A stretch of 64,000 bases of DNA from Williamsia serinedens (GCF_024171725.1 NZ_JAMTCG010000003.1:62001-126000), one strand, 5' to 3'; numbered from the stretch's first letter, positions 7,737 through 17,365 are shown. Notes: generated by a model from the sequence alone, not told the origin. Numbers and translations are program-made.

Positions 7737-9491
7737 ATGCAAGAGCATCGCTATGACGTCCTCATCGTCGGCGCCGGTGGCGCCGGCATGCGTGCCGCGA
7801 TCGAGGCGGGGCCTCGAGCGCGCACCGCTGTGCTGACGAAGCTCTACCCGACGCGCAGCCACACCGGCGCCGCGCAGGGCGGCATGTGCGCCGCCCTCGC
7901 GAACGTCGAGGAGGACAACTGGGAGTGGCACACCTTCGACACCGTCAAGGGCGGCGACTACATCGTCGACCAGGACGCGGCCGAGGTCATGTGCAAGGAG
8001 GCGATCGACGCCGTCCTCGACCTGGAGAAGATGGGCCTGCCCTTCAACCGCACGCCGGAGGGCAAGATCGACCAGCGCCGCTTCGGCGGCCACACCCGTG
8101 ACCACGGCAAGAGCCCGGTGCGCCGGTCCTGCTACGCCGCGGACCGCACGGGCCACATGATCCTGCAGACGCTGTACCAGAACTGCGTCAAGAACGACGT
8201 CGAGTTCTTCAACGAGTTCTACGCACTGGACCTGTGCCTCTCGGAGAACGAGGCCGGCGAGCAGGTCGCGACCGGCGTCGTCGCCTACGAGCTGGCGACC
8301 GGTGAGATCCACGTCTTCCACGCGAAGTCCATCGTGCTCGCCACCGGCGGCTCGGGACGCATGTACAAGACGACGTCGAACGCCCACACCCTCACCGGTG
8401 ACGGCATGGGCATCGTCTTCCGCAAGGGTCTGCCGCTGGAGGACATGGAGTTCCACCAGTTCCACCCGACGGGTCTGGCCGGGCTGGGCATCCTCATCTC
8501 CGAGGCCGTCCGCGGTGAGGGTGGCATCCTGCGCAACGCCGACGGCGAGCGTTTCATGGAGCGCTACGCCCCCACCATCAAGGATCTCGCGCCGCGCGAC
8601 ATCGTCGCCCGCTCGATGGTGCTCGAGGTGCTCGAGGGACGTGGCGCCGGTCCGAACAAGGACTACGTCTACATCGACGTGACCCACCTCGGGGAGGACG
8701 TCCTCAACGAGAAGCTGCCGGACATCACCGAGTTCGCCCGCACCTACCTCGGCGTCGACCCGGTGACCGAGTACGTGCCGGTGTTCCCGACGTGCCACTA
8801 CGCCATGGGCGGCATCCCGACGAACATCAAGGGTGAGGTCCTCGCCGATCCCGACACCGTCGTCAAGGGTCTGTACGCGGCCGGCGAGTGCGCGTGCGTC
8901 TCGGTGCACGGCGCGAACCGTCTCGGCACCAACTCGTTGCTCGACATCAATGTGTTCGGGCGCCGCGCGGGCATCTACGCGTCGGAGTACGCCGCCTCGG
9001 CCGATCTCGTCCCGCTGCCGGAGAACCCGACCGGCATGGTCGACGAGTGGCTCGAGCTCATCCTGTCCGAGCACGGACACGAGCGTGTCGCCGACATCCG
9101 CACGGAGATGCAGGCCTCGATGGACGCCAACGCGTCGGTGTTCCGCACCGAGGAGACGCTGAAGCAGGCGCTCACCGACATCCACGCGCTCAAGGAGCGG
9201 TACAACCACATCCGTGTGCAGGACAAGGGGACCCGCTACAACAGCGACCTGCTCGAGGCCATCGAGCTGGGCTTCCTGCTGGAGATGGCGGAGGTCACCG
9301 TCGTCGGCGCGTTGAACCGCAAGGAGACCCGCGGCGGTCACGCCCGCGAGGACTACCCCGACCGCGACGACACCAACTACATGCGCCACACCATGGCGTA
9401 CAAGAAGGGGACCGGCCTGCTCTCCGACATCGAGTTGGGCTGGAAGCCGGTGGTGCAGACCCGATACGAGCCGATGGAGCGCAAGTACTGA
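7737..9491 (+). CDS. sdhA: Succinate dehydrogenase flavoprotein subunit
   Basis: Oxidises succinate to fumarate with covalently bound FAD. The 584-residue protein begins with the dinucleotide fold VLIVGAGGAGMRAA; RSHTGAAQGG contains the histidine that carries the 8-alpha-histidyl FAD link. HTRDHGKSPVRRSCYA and the HQFHPTG segment supply active-site residues, and CHYAMGGI near residue 350 is the usual dicarboxylate-binding region. Length is normal. A strong AAGGAGAG site lies nine bases before the ATG. Its stop shares one base with the sdhB start (TGATG), ensuring matched synthesis. Confidence 0.97.
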   Translation: MQEHRYDVLIVGAGGAGMRAAIEAGPRARTAVLTKLYPTRSHTGAAQGGMCAALANVEEDNWEWHTFDTVKGGDYIVDQDAAEVMCKEAIDAVLDLEKMGLPFNRTPEGKIDQRRFGGHTRDHGKSPVRRSCYAADRTGHMILQTLYQNCVKNDVEFFNEFYALDLCLSENEAGEQVATGVVAYELATGEIHVFHAKSIVLATGGSGRMYKTTSNAHTLTGDGMGIVFRKGLPLEDMEFHQFHPTGLAGLGILISEAVRGEGGILRNADGERFMERYAPTIKDLAPRDIVARSMVLEVLEGRGAGPNKDYVYIDVTHLGEDVLNEKLPDITEFARTYLGVDPVTEYVPVFPTCHYAMGGIPTNIKGEVLADPDTVVKGLYAAGECACVSVHGANRLGTNSLLDINVFGRRAGIYASEYAASADLVPLPENPTGMVDEWLELILSEHGHERVADIRTEMQASMDANASVFRTEETLKQALTDIHALKERYNHIRVQDKGTRYNSDLLEAIELGFLLEMAEVTVVGALNRKETRGGHAREDYPDRDDTNYMRHTMAYKKGTGLLSDIELGWKPVVQTRYEPMERKY

Positions 9492-10282
9492 TGACCGCCA
9501 CGCCCGACATCGCGTCCGACCCGCGGACCGACGAGCCGCCGTTGCCGCCCGTCCCCGACGAGGCGACGATGGTCACCCTGAAGATCGCCCGGTTCGACCC
9601 CGAGAACCCGGACGCGCAGGGCTGGGAGAGCTTCCGGGTGCCGGCACTGCCGACCGACCGCATGCTCAACCTGCTGCTGTACGTGAAGGGCTACCTCGAC
9701 GGCAGTCTCACGTTCCGTCGCAGCTGCGCGCACGGTGTCTGCGGGTCCGACGCGATGCGGATCAACGGCGTGAACCGTCTGGCCTGCAAGCTCCTCATGA
9801 AGGACCTGCTGCCGAAGGACAAGAACAAGGAGATCACCATCACCGTCGAGCCCATCCGTGGGCTGCCGGTGGAGAAGGATCTCGTCGTCGACATGGAGCC
9901 CTTCTTCGACGCGTACCGCGCGGTGAAGCCGTTCCTCATGACGAGCGGCAACGAGCCGACCCGCGAGCGCATCCAGAGTCAGAGCGACCGCCACCGGTTC
10001 GACGACACCACCAAGTGCATCCTGTGTGCCTGCTGCACCACGAGCTGCCCGGTGTACTGGAACGAGGGCAGCTACTTCGGTCCGGCCGCCATCGTGAACG
10101 CACACCGGTTCATCTTCGACAGCCGTGACGAGGGTGCTGCCGAGCGTCTCGACATCCTCAACGGGGTCGACGGCGTGTGGCGCTGCCGCACCACGTTCAA
10201 CTGCACCGACGCCTGCCCGCGTGGCATCCAGGTGACGCAGGCGATCCAGGAGGTCAAGCGCGCGCTGATGTTCTCGCGCTGA
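9491..10282 (+). CDS. sdhB: Succinate dehydrogenase iron-sulfur subunit
   Basis: Carries electrons from FAD to quinone through three clusters. The 263-residue product has the [2Fe-2S] ligands in SCAHGVCGSD plus a downstream Cys (RLACKL), the [4Fe-4S] motif CILCACCTTSCP, and the [3Fe-4S] motif ending in FNCTDACPRGI. A Pro/Asp-rich N-terminal tail of about 25 residues precedes the ferredoxin domain. The ATG overlaps the sdhA stop by one base. Last gene of the operon; a weak inverted repeat follows. Three clusters plus haem and FAD make this operon a logical target of iron control. Confidence 0.97.
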   Translation: MTATPDIASDPRTDEPPLPPVPDEATMVTLKIARFDPENPDAQGWESFRVPALPTDRMLNLLLYVKGYLDGSLTFRRSCAHGVCGSDAMRINGVNRLACKLLMKDLLPKDKNKEITITVEPIRGLPVEKDLVVDMEPFFDAYRAVKPFLMTSGNEPTRERIQSQSDRHRFDDTTKCILCACCTTSCPVYWNEGSYFGPAAIVNAHRFIFDSRDEGAAERLDILNGVDGVWRCRTTFNCTDACPRGIQVTQAIQEVKRALMFSR

Positions 10283-10301
10283 CCTCACCGACCCACAGCA
10301 C

Positions 10302-10325
10302 CGTCACAGCGCCCGCGCAGTGACG
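10302..10325 (+). terminator. Possible terminator hairpin after sdhB
   Basis: CGTCAC (10302-10307) and GTGACG (10320-10325) form a 6-bp stem with a 12-base GC-rich loop, 20 bases after the sdhB stop and without a T tract. It is only weak evidence of a terminator. Confidence 0.3.
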
Positions 10326-10330
10326 ACGCC

Positions 10331-10336
10331 TACCGT
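10331..10336 (+). promoter_or_regulatory. -10 element before the alpha-galactosidase gene
   Basis: TACCGT, with exactly eight bases to the ATG at 10345. Transcription would start near 10345, and the resulting mRNA would begin with the GGAGG site (10347-10351) that serves the preferred ATG at 10360. Confidence 0.4.
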
Positions 10337-10359
10337 GTCTCGACATGGAGGCCTCGTCG

Positions 10360-11613
10360 ATGCGCGGGCGTCTGTGTGTCCGGGTGACCTCCCTGCTGAT
10401 GGTGCTCGTCGTCGCCGGCTGTGGAGGGTCCGTGGGACATGAGGTGAGTGAGGACGCGGTCGCGATTCCCGGGGTTGCCGCCACTCCCCCGATGGGATGG
10501 AACAGCTGGAACACCTTCGGGTGCGGCGTGACCGAGCAGATCGTGCGCGCACAGGCCGACGCGCTCGTGTCGTCGGGGCTCGCGGCCGCCGGGTACCGCT
10601 ACGTCGTCGTCGACGACTGCTGGCAGGCGCCGTCCCGGGACCCGTCCGGACGTCTCGTGGCCGCACCCGACCGTTTCCCGTCGGGCATGGACGCGCTCGG
10701 TGACTACCTCCACGCGCGGGGTCTGCGGTTCGGGATCTACACCGGCGCCGGGGCCCGGACGTGCGCGCAGCTCAACGGCACCTACCCCGGCGACACGGGC
10801 AGTCGGGAACACGAGACGGTCGACGCGCAGACGTTCGCGGCGTGGGGTGTCGACTACGTCAAGGACGACTGGTGCTCCTCCGATGCCGATCCGAGTGCCC
10901 AGCGGTCGGCGTTCGTCGCGATGCGCGACGCGATCCGCGCGACCGGACGGCCGATGGTGTTGGCGATCAATCCCAACAGCGGGATCACCGCGACCGACGG
11001 CGTCCCGGGAGCCGTGCACGACTGGGGTGGCGTGGCGACGACGACTCGCCTGACCAACGACATCGAATCCGTGTGGCGGTCAGGACAGGACGCCTCGGGT
11101 TATCAGGGCATTGCGGACATCGCCGACGCTGCCCGCGATGCCGACGTGACGGTCGGGGCGGGGCGATGGCTCGACCTCGACATGCTGGAGATCGGCGTCG
11201 GCGACTCGCTGACCGCTGCCGAGCAGCGCAGCCACCTCGCCCTCTGGGCGATGGCGGCGTCGCCTCTGATCGCCGGCAACGACCTGACCCGGATGAGCAC
11301 CACGACACGAGATCTGTTGGCGTCGACCGGGATCGTCGCGATCGATCAGGATCCCGCGGGCGCGATGGCCCGCGCGGTCACCTCGGACGGCTGGACCCGT
11401 GCCCGCCGACTGGCCGACGGCTCCGTCGCGGTGTCGGTGACGAACCCCGGCGACCAGACGGAGACGATCCCGGTGGACCGTTCGGTCGTCGGCGCGGACG
11501 GGACCACGATCGACGTGTGGACGGGCCGCGAGGTCGCCGCCGCCGGGCAGTCCATCACGGTGACGGTGGCCCCACACGACACCGCGGTCCTCCGGATCAG
11601 CAGGACGGTCTGA
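10360..11613 (+). CDS. GH27 alpha-galactosidase, secreted lipoprotein
   Basis: A 417-residue lipoprotein: a basic n-region, hydrophobic core and lipobox LVVAGC near residue 20, so it is probably anchored outside the membrane. The catalytic domain starts with TPPMGWNSWNTFGC, typical of GH27. YVKDDWC holds the likely nucleophile (about Asp170) and RWLDLDMLEIG the acid/base (about Asp274, equivalent to the second Asp of the usual DPDML). A C-terminal beta domain follows. The family hydrolyses terminal alpha-1,6-galactose from oligosaccharides and galactomannan-type chains. I preferred the ATG at 10360 (GGAGG eight bases upstream, no acidic residue in the signal peptide) to 10345. It stands alone, without sugar transport genes. 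Confidence 0.88.
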   Translation: MRGRLCVRVTSLLMVLVVAGCGGSVGHEVSEDAVAIPGVAATPPMGWNSWNTFGCGVTEQIVRAQADALVSSGLAAAGYRYVVVDDCWQAPSRDPSGRLVAAPDRFPSGMDALGDYLHARGLRFGIYTGAGARTCAQLNGTYPGDTGSREHETVDAQTFAAWGVDYVKDDWCSSDADPSAQRSAFVAMRDAIRATGRPMVLAINPNSGITATDGVPGAVHDWGGVATTTRLTNDIESVWRSGQDASGYQGIADIADAARDADVTVGAGRWLDLDMLEIGVGDSLTAAEQRSHLALWAMAASPLIAGNDLTRMSTTTRDLLASTGIVAIDQDPAGAMARAVTSDGWTRARRLADGSVAVSVTNPGDQTETIPVDRSVVGADGTTIDVWTGREVAAAGQSITVTVAPHDTAVLRISRTV

Positions 11614-13123
11614 CCGGTGCGCGGTAGTCGATGACGCGGATGATCACCGGGTCGGGTGGTGTGGGCGCCGAGGTGTGTTCGGTGAGGATCAGTTCGAGCG
11701 AGTGCTCGATATCCGACCATTCCGGTTCGGGTGGTGAGGTGTCGTCGAGGATGCGGTCTGGTCGGTGGAGGTGGTTGGTTCGGGGTGGGTCGGTGGTGCC
11801 GTTGGCGACCCACCCGTACTTCCCGCGGTCGGGTCCGTCGAGGATCTTCTCGGTTCGCCAGCCGCCGGGCCCGTCGTGCACGGCGCGGTTGTGTGGCCCG
11901 CAGGCCGGGGCGAGATCAGTGATGTCCGTGTTCCCGCCGTCGGCCCAGTCTTGTTCGGCGTGGTGGGCTTCGGTGTGGGAGAACGGCCGCGGGCAGCCGG
12001 GTTTGGAGCAGCCGCCGTACTCGGCGAATTTCACGAACCGCTGCGACTCCGACGCGAGCCGCTTGGCCCGCCCGAAGTACAGCGCCTCGCCGGTGTGATC
12101 GTCGAACACCGCCAGGTACATCTGCGCCTGTGCGGCGAGCTTCACGACCTCCGACATCGGGAGATCCGTGCCCGTCGTGGTGTGCCCGATCCCCGCCCGC
12201 TCGCGGAGTTGGGCTTCGGTGATGGAGACGATGATGTGCGGCGGCAGCCCGCGGTGCGAGGCGCCGTAGAGCCCGCCGTCGGATGCGGCCTGCAGCAGGG
12301 CGTGGAAGGCGTCGTGACTGCGTTGCGCTTGAGTCCGGCAATCGCGTGACGCGGCGTCGCGCAACTGATCCTGGTCGATGCCCTCGTCGTGGGCGCCACC
12401 CCTGGGTGACTGCTCGTCGTCGGGATTGTTCATGCCCGGTTTGGCCCAGGCCGCGAGCAGAACCTCGAACAGCGCTCGGGTGGTGGGATCGAGGGTGCCC
12501 ATCAGTGTCGACATGCCCAACGTGTCCTGCGCACCCAGCGACAGGCTGCGGTTGCGGGCGCGATCGCGGTCGTCCGGGAGGTCCCCGTCGGGGTCGAGGT
12601 GCGACAAGATCCGGGCGCCGGCGCGGGTGATCTCCCGCGGCGAGTGGTGCCGCGCGATCTCGGCCAGCTGCTCCTCGGCCAGATCCCGCATCTCCGGCGG
12701 GGTCGCCGACGGCACCTTGGCCATCACGTCCAGTACGGCGTCGACGTGCTCGTGGCCGAGCGCTCCGTCGGCCATCGCGTCCGCGGTCTCCGGGCAGCGC
12801 GGCGGCAGCTTCTCACCGGTCAACGCGTGCATCGCGGCGAGCTGCGTGACCTGCCGCAGCCGCTTGCGCGGATTGGTGATGCGCAGGCGTTGCCCGACGA
12901 ACTCGTCCAGCTTCACGCACTGCACCGACCGAAAGGCTTCCCGATCCGAGACGTCCAGAATGCGCTGCAGCCCAATCGAACCCATCTTGCGGACTGCGTG
13001 CTCATGGGTGATCGCCAACCCGGCGACCTCGAGCTCCGTGCAGGAATCCGACGGCGCTTCGGCGATCTCCTCCAGCAGGGCGTGCAGCGCCGCGTAGTCG
13101 TCGATCAGGCTGTTGCTCACCAT
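11597..13123 (-). CDS. DUF222 / HNH endonuclease domain protein (13E12-repeat family)
   Basis: A 508-residue protein of the abundant actinobacterial DUF222-HNH family. The N-terminal two thirds are the helical DUF222 domain; the C-terminal HNH nuclease reads GCSKPGCPRPFSHTEAHH, then a DWADGGNTDITDLAPACGPHN segment in which the second Cys and the His-Asn pair complete the zinc/HNH fold. M. tuberculosis 13E12 genes of this family are largely LexA-regulated, and a near-perfect LexA box lies 33 bp upstream here. GGGGAGGA precedes the ATG. The 3' end overlaps the convergent alpha-galactosidase gene by 17 bp. The molecular role is unproven; nuclease activity is predicted. Confidence 0.9.
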   Translation of the reverse strand: MVSNSLIDDYAALHALLEEIAEAPSDSCTELEVAGLAITHEHAVRKMGSIGLQRILDVSDREAFRSVQCVKLDEFVGQRLRITNPRKRLRQVTQLAAMHALTGEKLPPRCPETADAMADGALGHEHVDAVLDVMAKVPSATPPEMRDLAEEQLAEIARHHSPREITRAGARILSHLDPDGDLPDDRDRARNRSLSLGAQDTLGMSTLMGTLDPTTRALFEVLLAAWAKPGMNNPDDEQSPRGGAHDEGIDQDQLRDAASRDCRTQAQRSHDAFHALLQAASDGGLYGASHRGLPPHIIVSITEAQLRERAGIGHTTTGTDLPMSEVVKLAAQAQMYLAVFDDHTGEALYFGRAKRLASESQRFVKFAEYGGCSKPGCPRPFSHTEAHHAEQDWADGGNTDITDLAPACGPHNRAVHDGPGGWRTEKILDGPDRGKYGWVANGTTDPPRTNHLHRPDRILDDTSPPEPEWSDIEHSLELILTEHTSAPTPPDPVIIRVIDYRAPVRPSC

Positions 13124-13155
13124 GCTCCTCCCCGGGGAAAGCTGTACACACATCA

Positions 13156-13171
13156 TAGAACGTGTGTTCGA
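13156..13171. promoter_or_regulatory. LexA (SOS) box upstream of the DUF222/HNH gene
   Basis: TAGAAC-GTGT-GTTCGA matches the actinobacterial LexA box TCGAAC-N4-GTTCGA at 11 of 12 defined positions. It ends 33 bp upstream of the minus-strand HNH gene. The plus-strand gene glpK starts 145 bp away on the other side and has its own ribosome site. Confidence 0.75.
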
Positions 13172-13315
13172 TAGCGGCATTGGTCCGAACAGATGAACTC
13201 CGGTAACTCGGTCGTCGTCGACCCGTCCACGATCTGCCGATGCATGCTCCCGCCGAAAGTGGGTCGGACAGGGCAAGATCGTCCCCGACCACCTCGTGAC
13301 GGCGGAAGGACACGC

Positions 13316-14830
13316 GTGGCCAGGTACGTCGGCGCGATCGACCAGGGCACCACCAGCACCCGGTTCATGATCTTCGATCACGAGGGCGCCGAGGTGGCGC
13401 GTCACCAGCTCGAACACCAGCAGGTGATGCCCCGGGCCGGCTGGGTCGAACACGATCCGGTCGAGATCTGGGAACGCACCTCGTCGGTCCTGCAGACCGC
13501 GCTGCGGCGGGCGGGGATCGCCGCCGACGACCTCGCCGCACTGGGCATCACCAACCAGCGCGAGACGACGGTCGTGTGGAACCGTCACACCGGGCGGCCC
13601 TACTACAACGCGATCGTCTGGCAGGACACCCGCACCGACCGCATCGCGAAGCAACTCGACAGCGACGGCCACGGTGATCTGATCCGTCGCAGAGCGGGTA
13701 TCCCGCCGGCGACGTACTTCGCCGCGGGGAAGGTGCAGTGGATCCTCGAGAACGTCGACGGTGTGCGTGCCGACGCCGAGGCGGGGAACGCGATCTTCGG
13801 CACCATCGACAGCTGGCTCATCTGGCATCTCACCGGCGGGATCGACGGCGGGGTGCACGTCACCGACGTCACGAACGCCAGCCGCACCATGCTGATGGAC
13901 CTCGAGACCCTCGACTGGGACGACGAGCTCGTCGCTCTCTTCGACATCCCGCGAGACATGTTGCCGCGCATCGTGTCGTCGTCCCCGACCGAACCGTACG
14001 GGCACACCACGCGTACGGGCCCGCTGGCCGCCGAGGTGCCCATCGCGGCCGCGCTGGGCGACCAGCAGGCCGCGATGGTGGGCCAGGTGTGCTTCTCCCC
14101 CGGTCAGGCCAAGAACACCTACGGCACCGGCAACTTCCTGCTGCTGAACACCGGTGAGGAGCTCGTCCGCTCCGACAACGGTCTGCTCACGACGGTCTGT
14201 TACCGGTTCGGGGACGACAGGCCCGTCTACGCCCTCGAGGGCTCGATCGCCGTCACCGGCTCGGCCGTGCAGTGGCTGCGCGACCAGCTCGGCATCATCT
14301 CCGGTGCGGCGCAGAGCGAGTCGCTGGCCCGCGAGGTCCCGGACAACGGTGGCGTGTACTTCGTACCCGCGTTCTCCGGCCTCTTCGCGCCCTACTGGCG
14401 GTCGGACGCCCGCGGCGCGATCGTCGGGCTGTCGCGGTTCAACAACAACGCCCACATCGCCCGCGCCACACTGGAGTCGATCTGCTTCCAGAGCCGAGAC
14501 GTCGCCGACGCCATGTGCAAGGACTCGGGCGTCGAGCTCGAGGTCCTCCGCGTCGACGGTGGCGTCACAGCGAACTCCCTGTGCATGCAGATCCAGTCCG
14601 ACGTTCTCGGCATCCCGGTGAGCCGACCGGTCGTCGCGGAGACCACCGCTCTCGGCGCCGCCTACGCAGCGGGCCTGTCGGTCGGGTTCTTCTCCGACAC
14701 CGCGGAACTCGAGTCGCAGTGGCAGGAGGACCGACGGTGGGAGCCCCGGTGGGACGACGACCAGCGCGCCGAGCAGTACGCCCGCTGGCAGAAGGCGGTC
14801 ACCCGCACCCTGGACTGGGTCGACGTCTGA
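13316..14830 (+). CDS. glpK: Glycerol kinase
   Basis: Phosphorylates glycerol to sn-glycerol 3-phosphate. The 504-residue FGGY-family product begins [13 protein letters not shown] (phosphate-1 loop), contains [11 protein letters not shown] (substrate region) and the family segment QDTRTDR, and later KNTYGTGNF and DGGVTANSL (adenosine region). The GTG at 13316 has GGAAGGA about seven bases upstream and gives the normal length; the longer reading from 13193 would include the region near the LexA box and has no homology-like sequence. No glycerol facilitator or glycerol-3-phosphate dehydrogenase gene accompanies it, so it looks like a stand-alone unit. Confidence 0.96.
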   Translation: MARYVGAIDQGTTSTRFMIFDHEGAEVARHQLEHQQVMPRAGWVEHDPVEIWERTSSVLQTALRRAGIAADDLAALGITNQRETTVVWNRHTGRPYYNAIVWQDTRTDRIAKQLDSDGHGDLIRRRAGIPPATYFAAGKVQWILENVDGVRADAEAGNAIFGTIDSWLIWHLTGGIDGGVHVTDVTNASRTMLMDLETLDWDDELVALFDIPRDMLPRIVSSSPTEPYGHTTRTGPLAAEVPIAAALGDQQAAMVGQVCFSPGQAKNTYGTGNFLLLNTGEELVRSDNGLLTTVCYRFGDDRPVYALEGSIAVTGSAVQWLRDQLGIISGAAQSESLAREVPDNGGVYFVPAFSGLFAPYWRSDARGAIVGLSRFNNNAHIARATLESICFQSRDVADAMCKDSGVELEVLRVDGGVTANSLCMQIQSDVLGIPVSRPVVAETTALGAAYAAGLSVGFFSDTAELESQWQEDRRWEPRWDDDQRAEQYARWQKAVTRTLDWVDV

Positions 14831-14837
14831 TCCGCCG

Positions 14838-15839
14838 TCAGCGGGACTCCGCGGGCGGGTCGTCGGTGTCGTCGGCGCGGCGCGCGTCGAGGTCGAACGT
14901 GACGTCGATCTGTTCGAACCCCTTGGCGCGCTGCGCCTGCGCCTGCGCGGTGTAGGTCCGGCGGTCGCCCTGGGTCATGACGACGTCGTCGGTGAACGGC
15001 GTGAGCAACGCGCGGGGATAGAGCTTTTGCACACGCACGCTGTTGATCTCGGCCGTGAAGACGACCGCGATGGACGTCAGGTACAGGAACGCGAGCAGAC
15101 CCAGGACCACGGCGAAGACACTGTTGGTCGCGCTCGCGTGGCGGACGACCTGACCGACGTAGACCGCACCGAACGTCTGCAGCAGCTGCCAGATCACCGC
15201 CATGACAGCCGCTCCCGGCAACACCTGGCGCAGCCCGAGGTGCCGCGCGGTGCCGATGCGATACCCCAGCGAGAATACGAAGGCGTTGATGACGACCGCC
15301 GCGATCGCGAGACCCAGCGTGGAGAACGTCCCGAACCCGTCGACGAAGTTGCCCAGCAGCGACAGGGCGGTGGTCCCCGCCAGCGCGAGCGCCAGGACCG
15401 TGAGGAGGCGCAGGCTGCGCCACCGGGAGACGATCGGGTTGCCGCGCTCGTTGCGCGGCACCGACCACATCACGTTCATCGCGTTCTGGGTCGCCTGCCC
15501 GACACCGGACCCGCCGTAGAGCGCACCGACGACACCGATGACGACGCCGGCGACGCCCCCGCTCAGCCGCCGCGGCTCTCCGAGCTGGTCGCCGATGATG
15601 GGGAACTCGCCGAGCGCCGAGTCGACCAGACGCTGCTGCAGCGACGGGTGGTCGGCGAGGACGACGCCGAGGCCGGTGGTCAGCAGAAGCAGCAGTGGGA
15701 ACAGCGAGATGAACGCGTAGTACGCGATCAACGCCGCGAGGTACCCGCCCTGGTCGTCGATGAACTTGTAGACGACGGCGACCACGAAGCCCACCCCGCG
15801 ATTGCGACGCTGCAGCGCGTCGAGGCGTCGGATGACCAC
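14838..15839 (-). CDS. YihY/BrkB family membrane protein
   Basis: A 333-residue integral membrane protein with about six hydrophobic segments. GGYLAALIAYYAFISLFPLLL is the typical start of the YihY/UPF0761 family, and a tail of about 60 hydrophilic residues ends the protein. These proteins were once called ribonuclease BN; that activity belongs to another gene, and their transport or envelope role is unknown. I chose the GTG at 15839, 20 bases after the stop of the CitE-like gene, because no other start lies between. The longer frame to 16040 only shadows the neighbour. It converges on glpK with a 7-base gap. A paralogue lies at 31071-32114. Confidence 0.85.
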   Translation of the reverse strand: MVIRRLDALQRRNRGVGFVVAVVYKFIDDQGGYLAALIAYYAFISLFPLLLLLTTGLGVVLADHPSLQQRLVDSALGEFPIIGDQLGEPRRLSGGVAGVVIGVVGALYGGSGVGQATQNAMNVMWSVPRNERGNPIVSRWRSLRLLTVLALALAGTTALSLLGNFVDGFGTFSTLGLAIAAVVINAFVFSLGYRIGTARHLGLRQVLPGAAVMAVIWQLLQTFGAVYVGQVVRHASATNSVFAVVLGLLAFLYLTSIAVVFTAEINSVRVQKLYPRALLTPFTDDVVMTQGDRRTYTAQAQAQRAKGFEQIDVTFDLDARRADDTDDPPAESR

Positions 15840-15858
15840 GGGACGGGGGACGTCGTTC

Positions 15859-16788
15859 TCAGTAGTGGTACGTGTCCGACGGCGCCGGCACGTGGTCCGG
15901 ATCGTCGTAGTCGGCGGCCTGCACCTCGATGCCGTAGGAGCGCGCGAGGTCGATGATCTTCGTCGCGCGGGCGATGCGCGGCAGGTCGGACCCGTTGCGC
16001 ATCTCACCGCCGTCGCGCTCGAACTCGGCGAAGAACTCACGCGCCCAGGCGATCTCCTCCTGCGACGGGGACAGACCCTCGTTGACGGCGGCGCACTGGT
16101 CGGGGGTGAGGCAGATCTTGCCGGTCATGCCGAACTCGCGGCTGACCGCGGTCGCCTCCGACAGGCGCAGCGCCGACGACCCGACGGTCGGGCCGTCGAT
16201 GGCGCTGGGCAGGTGGGCCGCCTTGGCGGCGATGGTGAACCGCGACCGGGCGTAGGCCAGCGTCGTCGGGTTCTCGCCGAAACCGGTGTCGCGACGGAAG
16301 TCGCCGATGCCGAACGCCAGTCGGAACGTCCCCTTCGCCGAGGCGATCTCGCCGATCCGCTCGAGGCCGCGGGCAGTCTCCACCAACGCGACGATGGGCA
16401 CGCCCGGCAGTCGCTTGGCGGTCTCGGTGACGTGGTCGACGGACTCGACCATCGCCAGCATCACGCCGCCGACGCCCGGTCCCAGCTCCCGCAGGGCGTC
16501 GAGATCACCCTCCCACCACTGCGTGCCGAACCCGTTGACGCGGACCCAGTCGGCGTTGCCGTCGGAGATCCATCGCACGACGTTGTCGCGGGCGGCGGCC
16601 TTGTCCTTCGGGGCGACGGCGTCCTCGATGTCGAGCACGACGATGTCGGCGCGGGAGTGCGCGGCCGCCTGGAACCGGTCGGGGCCCGCGCCGTTGACCA
16701 GCAGCCAGCTGCGGGCGAGGACGGGATCGATACGCGAGCCGATATCGTCGGGCTCGACGTCGGTGTCGGTGATCGGTGGCGGGTTCAT
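15859..16788 (-). CDS. HpcH/HpaI aldolase / citrate lyase beta (CitE-like) protein
   Basis: A 309-residue TIM-barrel protein of the CitE-like group. SRADIVVLDIEDAVAPKDK carries the metal-binding Asp/Glu pair, WVRVNGF the substrate Arg, and MVESVDHV and ALVETARGLE later strands including the conserved Glu; LAFGIGDFRRD supplies the second metal Asp. Stand-alone CitE-like proteins cleave or form C-C bonds with acyl-CoA partners such as malyl- or citramalyl-CoA. No citrate lyase alpha or gamma subunit is nearby, so a citrate lyase role is unlikely. It probably forms a pair with the YihY gene downstream and is divergent from the thioesterase gene, which would suit an acyl-CoA context. Confidence 0.8.
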   Translation of the reverse strand: MNPPPITDTDVEPDDIGSRIDPVLARSWLLVNGAGPDRFQAAAHSRADIVVLDIEDAVAPKDKAAARDNVVRWISDGNADWVRVNGFGTQWWEGDLDALRELGPGVGGVMLAMVESVDHVTETAKRLPGVPIVALVETARGLERIGEIASAKGTFRLAFGIGDFRRDTGFGENPTTLAYARSRFTIAAKAAHLPSAIDGPTVGSSALRLSEATAVSREFGMTGKICLTPDQCAAVNEGLSPSQEEIAWAREFFAEFERDGGEMRNGSDLPRIARATKIIDLARSYGIEVQAADYDDPDHVPAPSDTYHY

Positions 16789-16867
16789 CACCCCATATAG
16801 TCGCCCACCCGCCACGTGTGAGCAAAAACGCCCGCCGGCACGTGCGGGCCGGCGACGAGAGGCGGCG

Positions 16868-17365
16868 ATGACCAGCGACCAGGATCTGCGGCTCACGGAC
16901 TTCGCGGTGCACCGACCGATGACGACCCGCTGGGCCGACAACGACATGTACGGCCACCTCAACAACGCCGTGTACTACCAACTCTTCGACACCGCCATCA
17001 ACGGCTGGCTGGCGGAGACGCTGGCCGCGGCGGGCTCCCCCCTTGACCCCGCCCGCGACACCGTCAACAACGTCGTCGTCGAGTCGGGCTGCCGATTCCT
17101 CGCCTCCGTGGCGTTCCCGGAACCGATCGTGGTCGCCCTGGCCGTCGACCGGCTCGGGACCTCGAGCGTCACCTACGACCTCGCGGTGTTCAGCGGCGCC
17201 GACGCCCCGCCCGCGGCGCGCGGGCGGTGGGTGCACGTCTACGTCGACACCGAGACCCGCCGACCCGTGCCGATCCCCGACCCCGTGCGCGGCGTCCTCA
17301 CCCGGGCGATCCGCCCAGCCGACCACCACGACACCGACTCCGACCGAACGGGAGAACGACAGTGA
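16868..17365 (+). CDS. Acyl-CoA thioesterase, 4HBT hotdog family
   Basis: A 165-residue hotdog-fold protein. TTRWADNDMYGHLNNAVYYQLFD is the 4HBT/YbgC-type signature region, with the catalytic Asp (WADND) and the HLNNAVY helix start. Such enzymes hydrolyse acyl-CoA or related thioesters; the substrate is unknown. A GAGAGGCGG site precedes the ATG. Its stop overlaps the GTG start of the alcohol dehydrogenase gene by four bases (GTGA), so the two are co-translated. The divergent CitE-like gene starts 79 bases away. The C-terminal 20 residues are hydrophilic and probably disordered. Confidence 0.88.
   Translation: MTSDQDLRLTDFAVHRPMTTRWADNDMYGHLNNAVYYQLFDTAINGWLAETLAAAGSPLDPARDTVNNVVVESGCRFLASVAFPEPIVVALAVDRLGTSSVTYDLAVFSGADAPPAARGRWVHVYVDTETRRPVPIPDPVRGVLTRAIRPADHHDTDSDRTGERQ

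Noticed and set aside
13193-13315. Upstream extension of glpK to 13193.
   Set aside because: The extension has no family similarity, and the GTG at 13316 has a good GGAAGGA site and yields the standard start VGAIDQGTT.
16789-16867. GC-rich inverted segment between the CitE-like and thioesterase genes considered as an operator.
   Set aside because: The repeat (GCCCGC...GCGGGC) is short and GC-biased; such pairs are frequent by chance in this genome and no regulator is adjacent.
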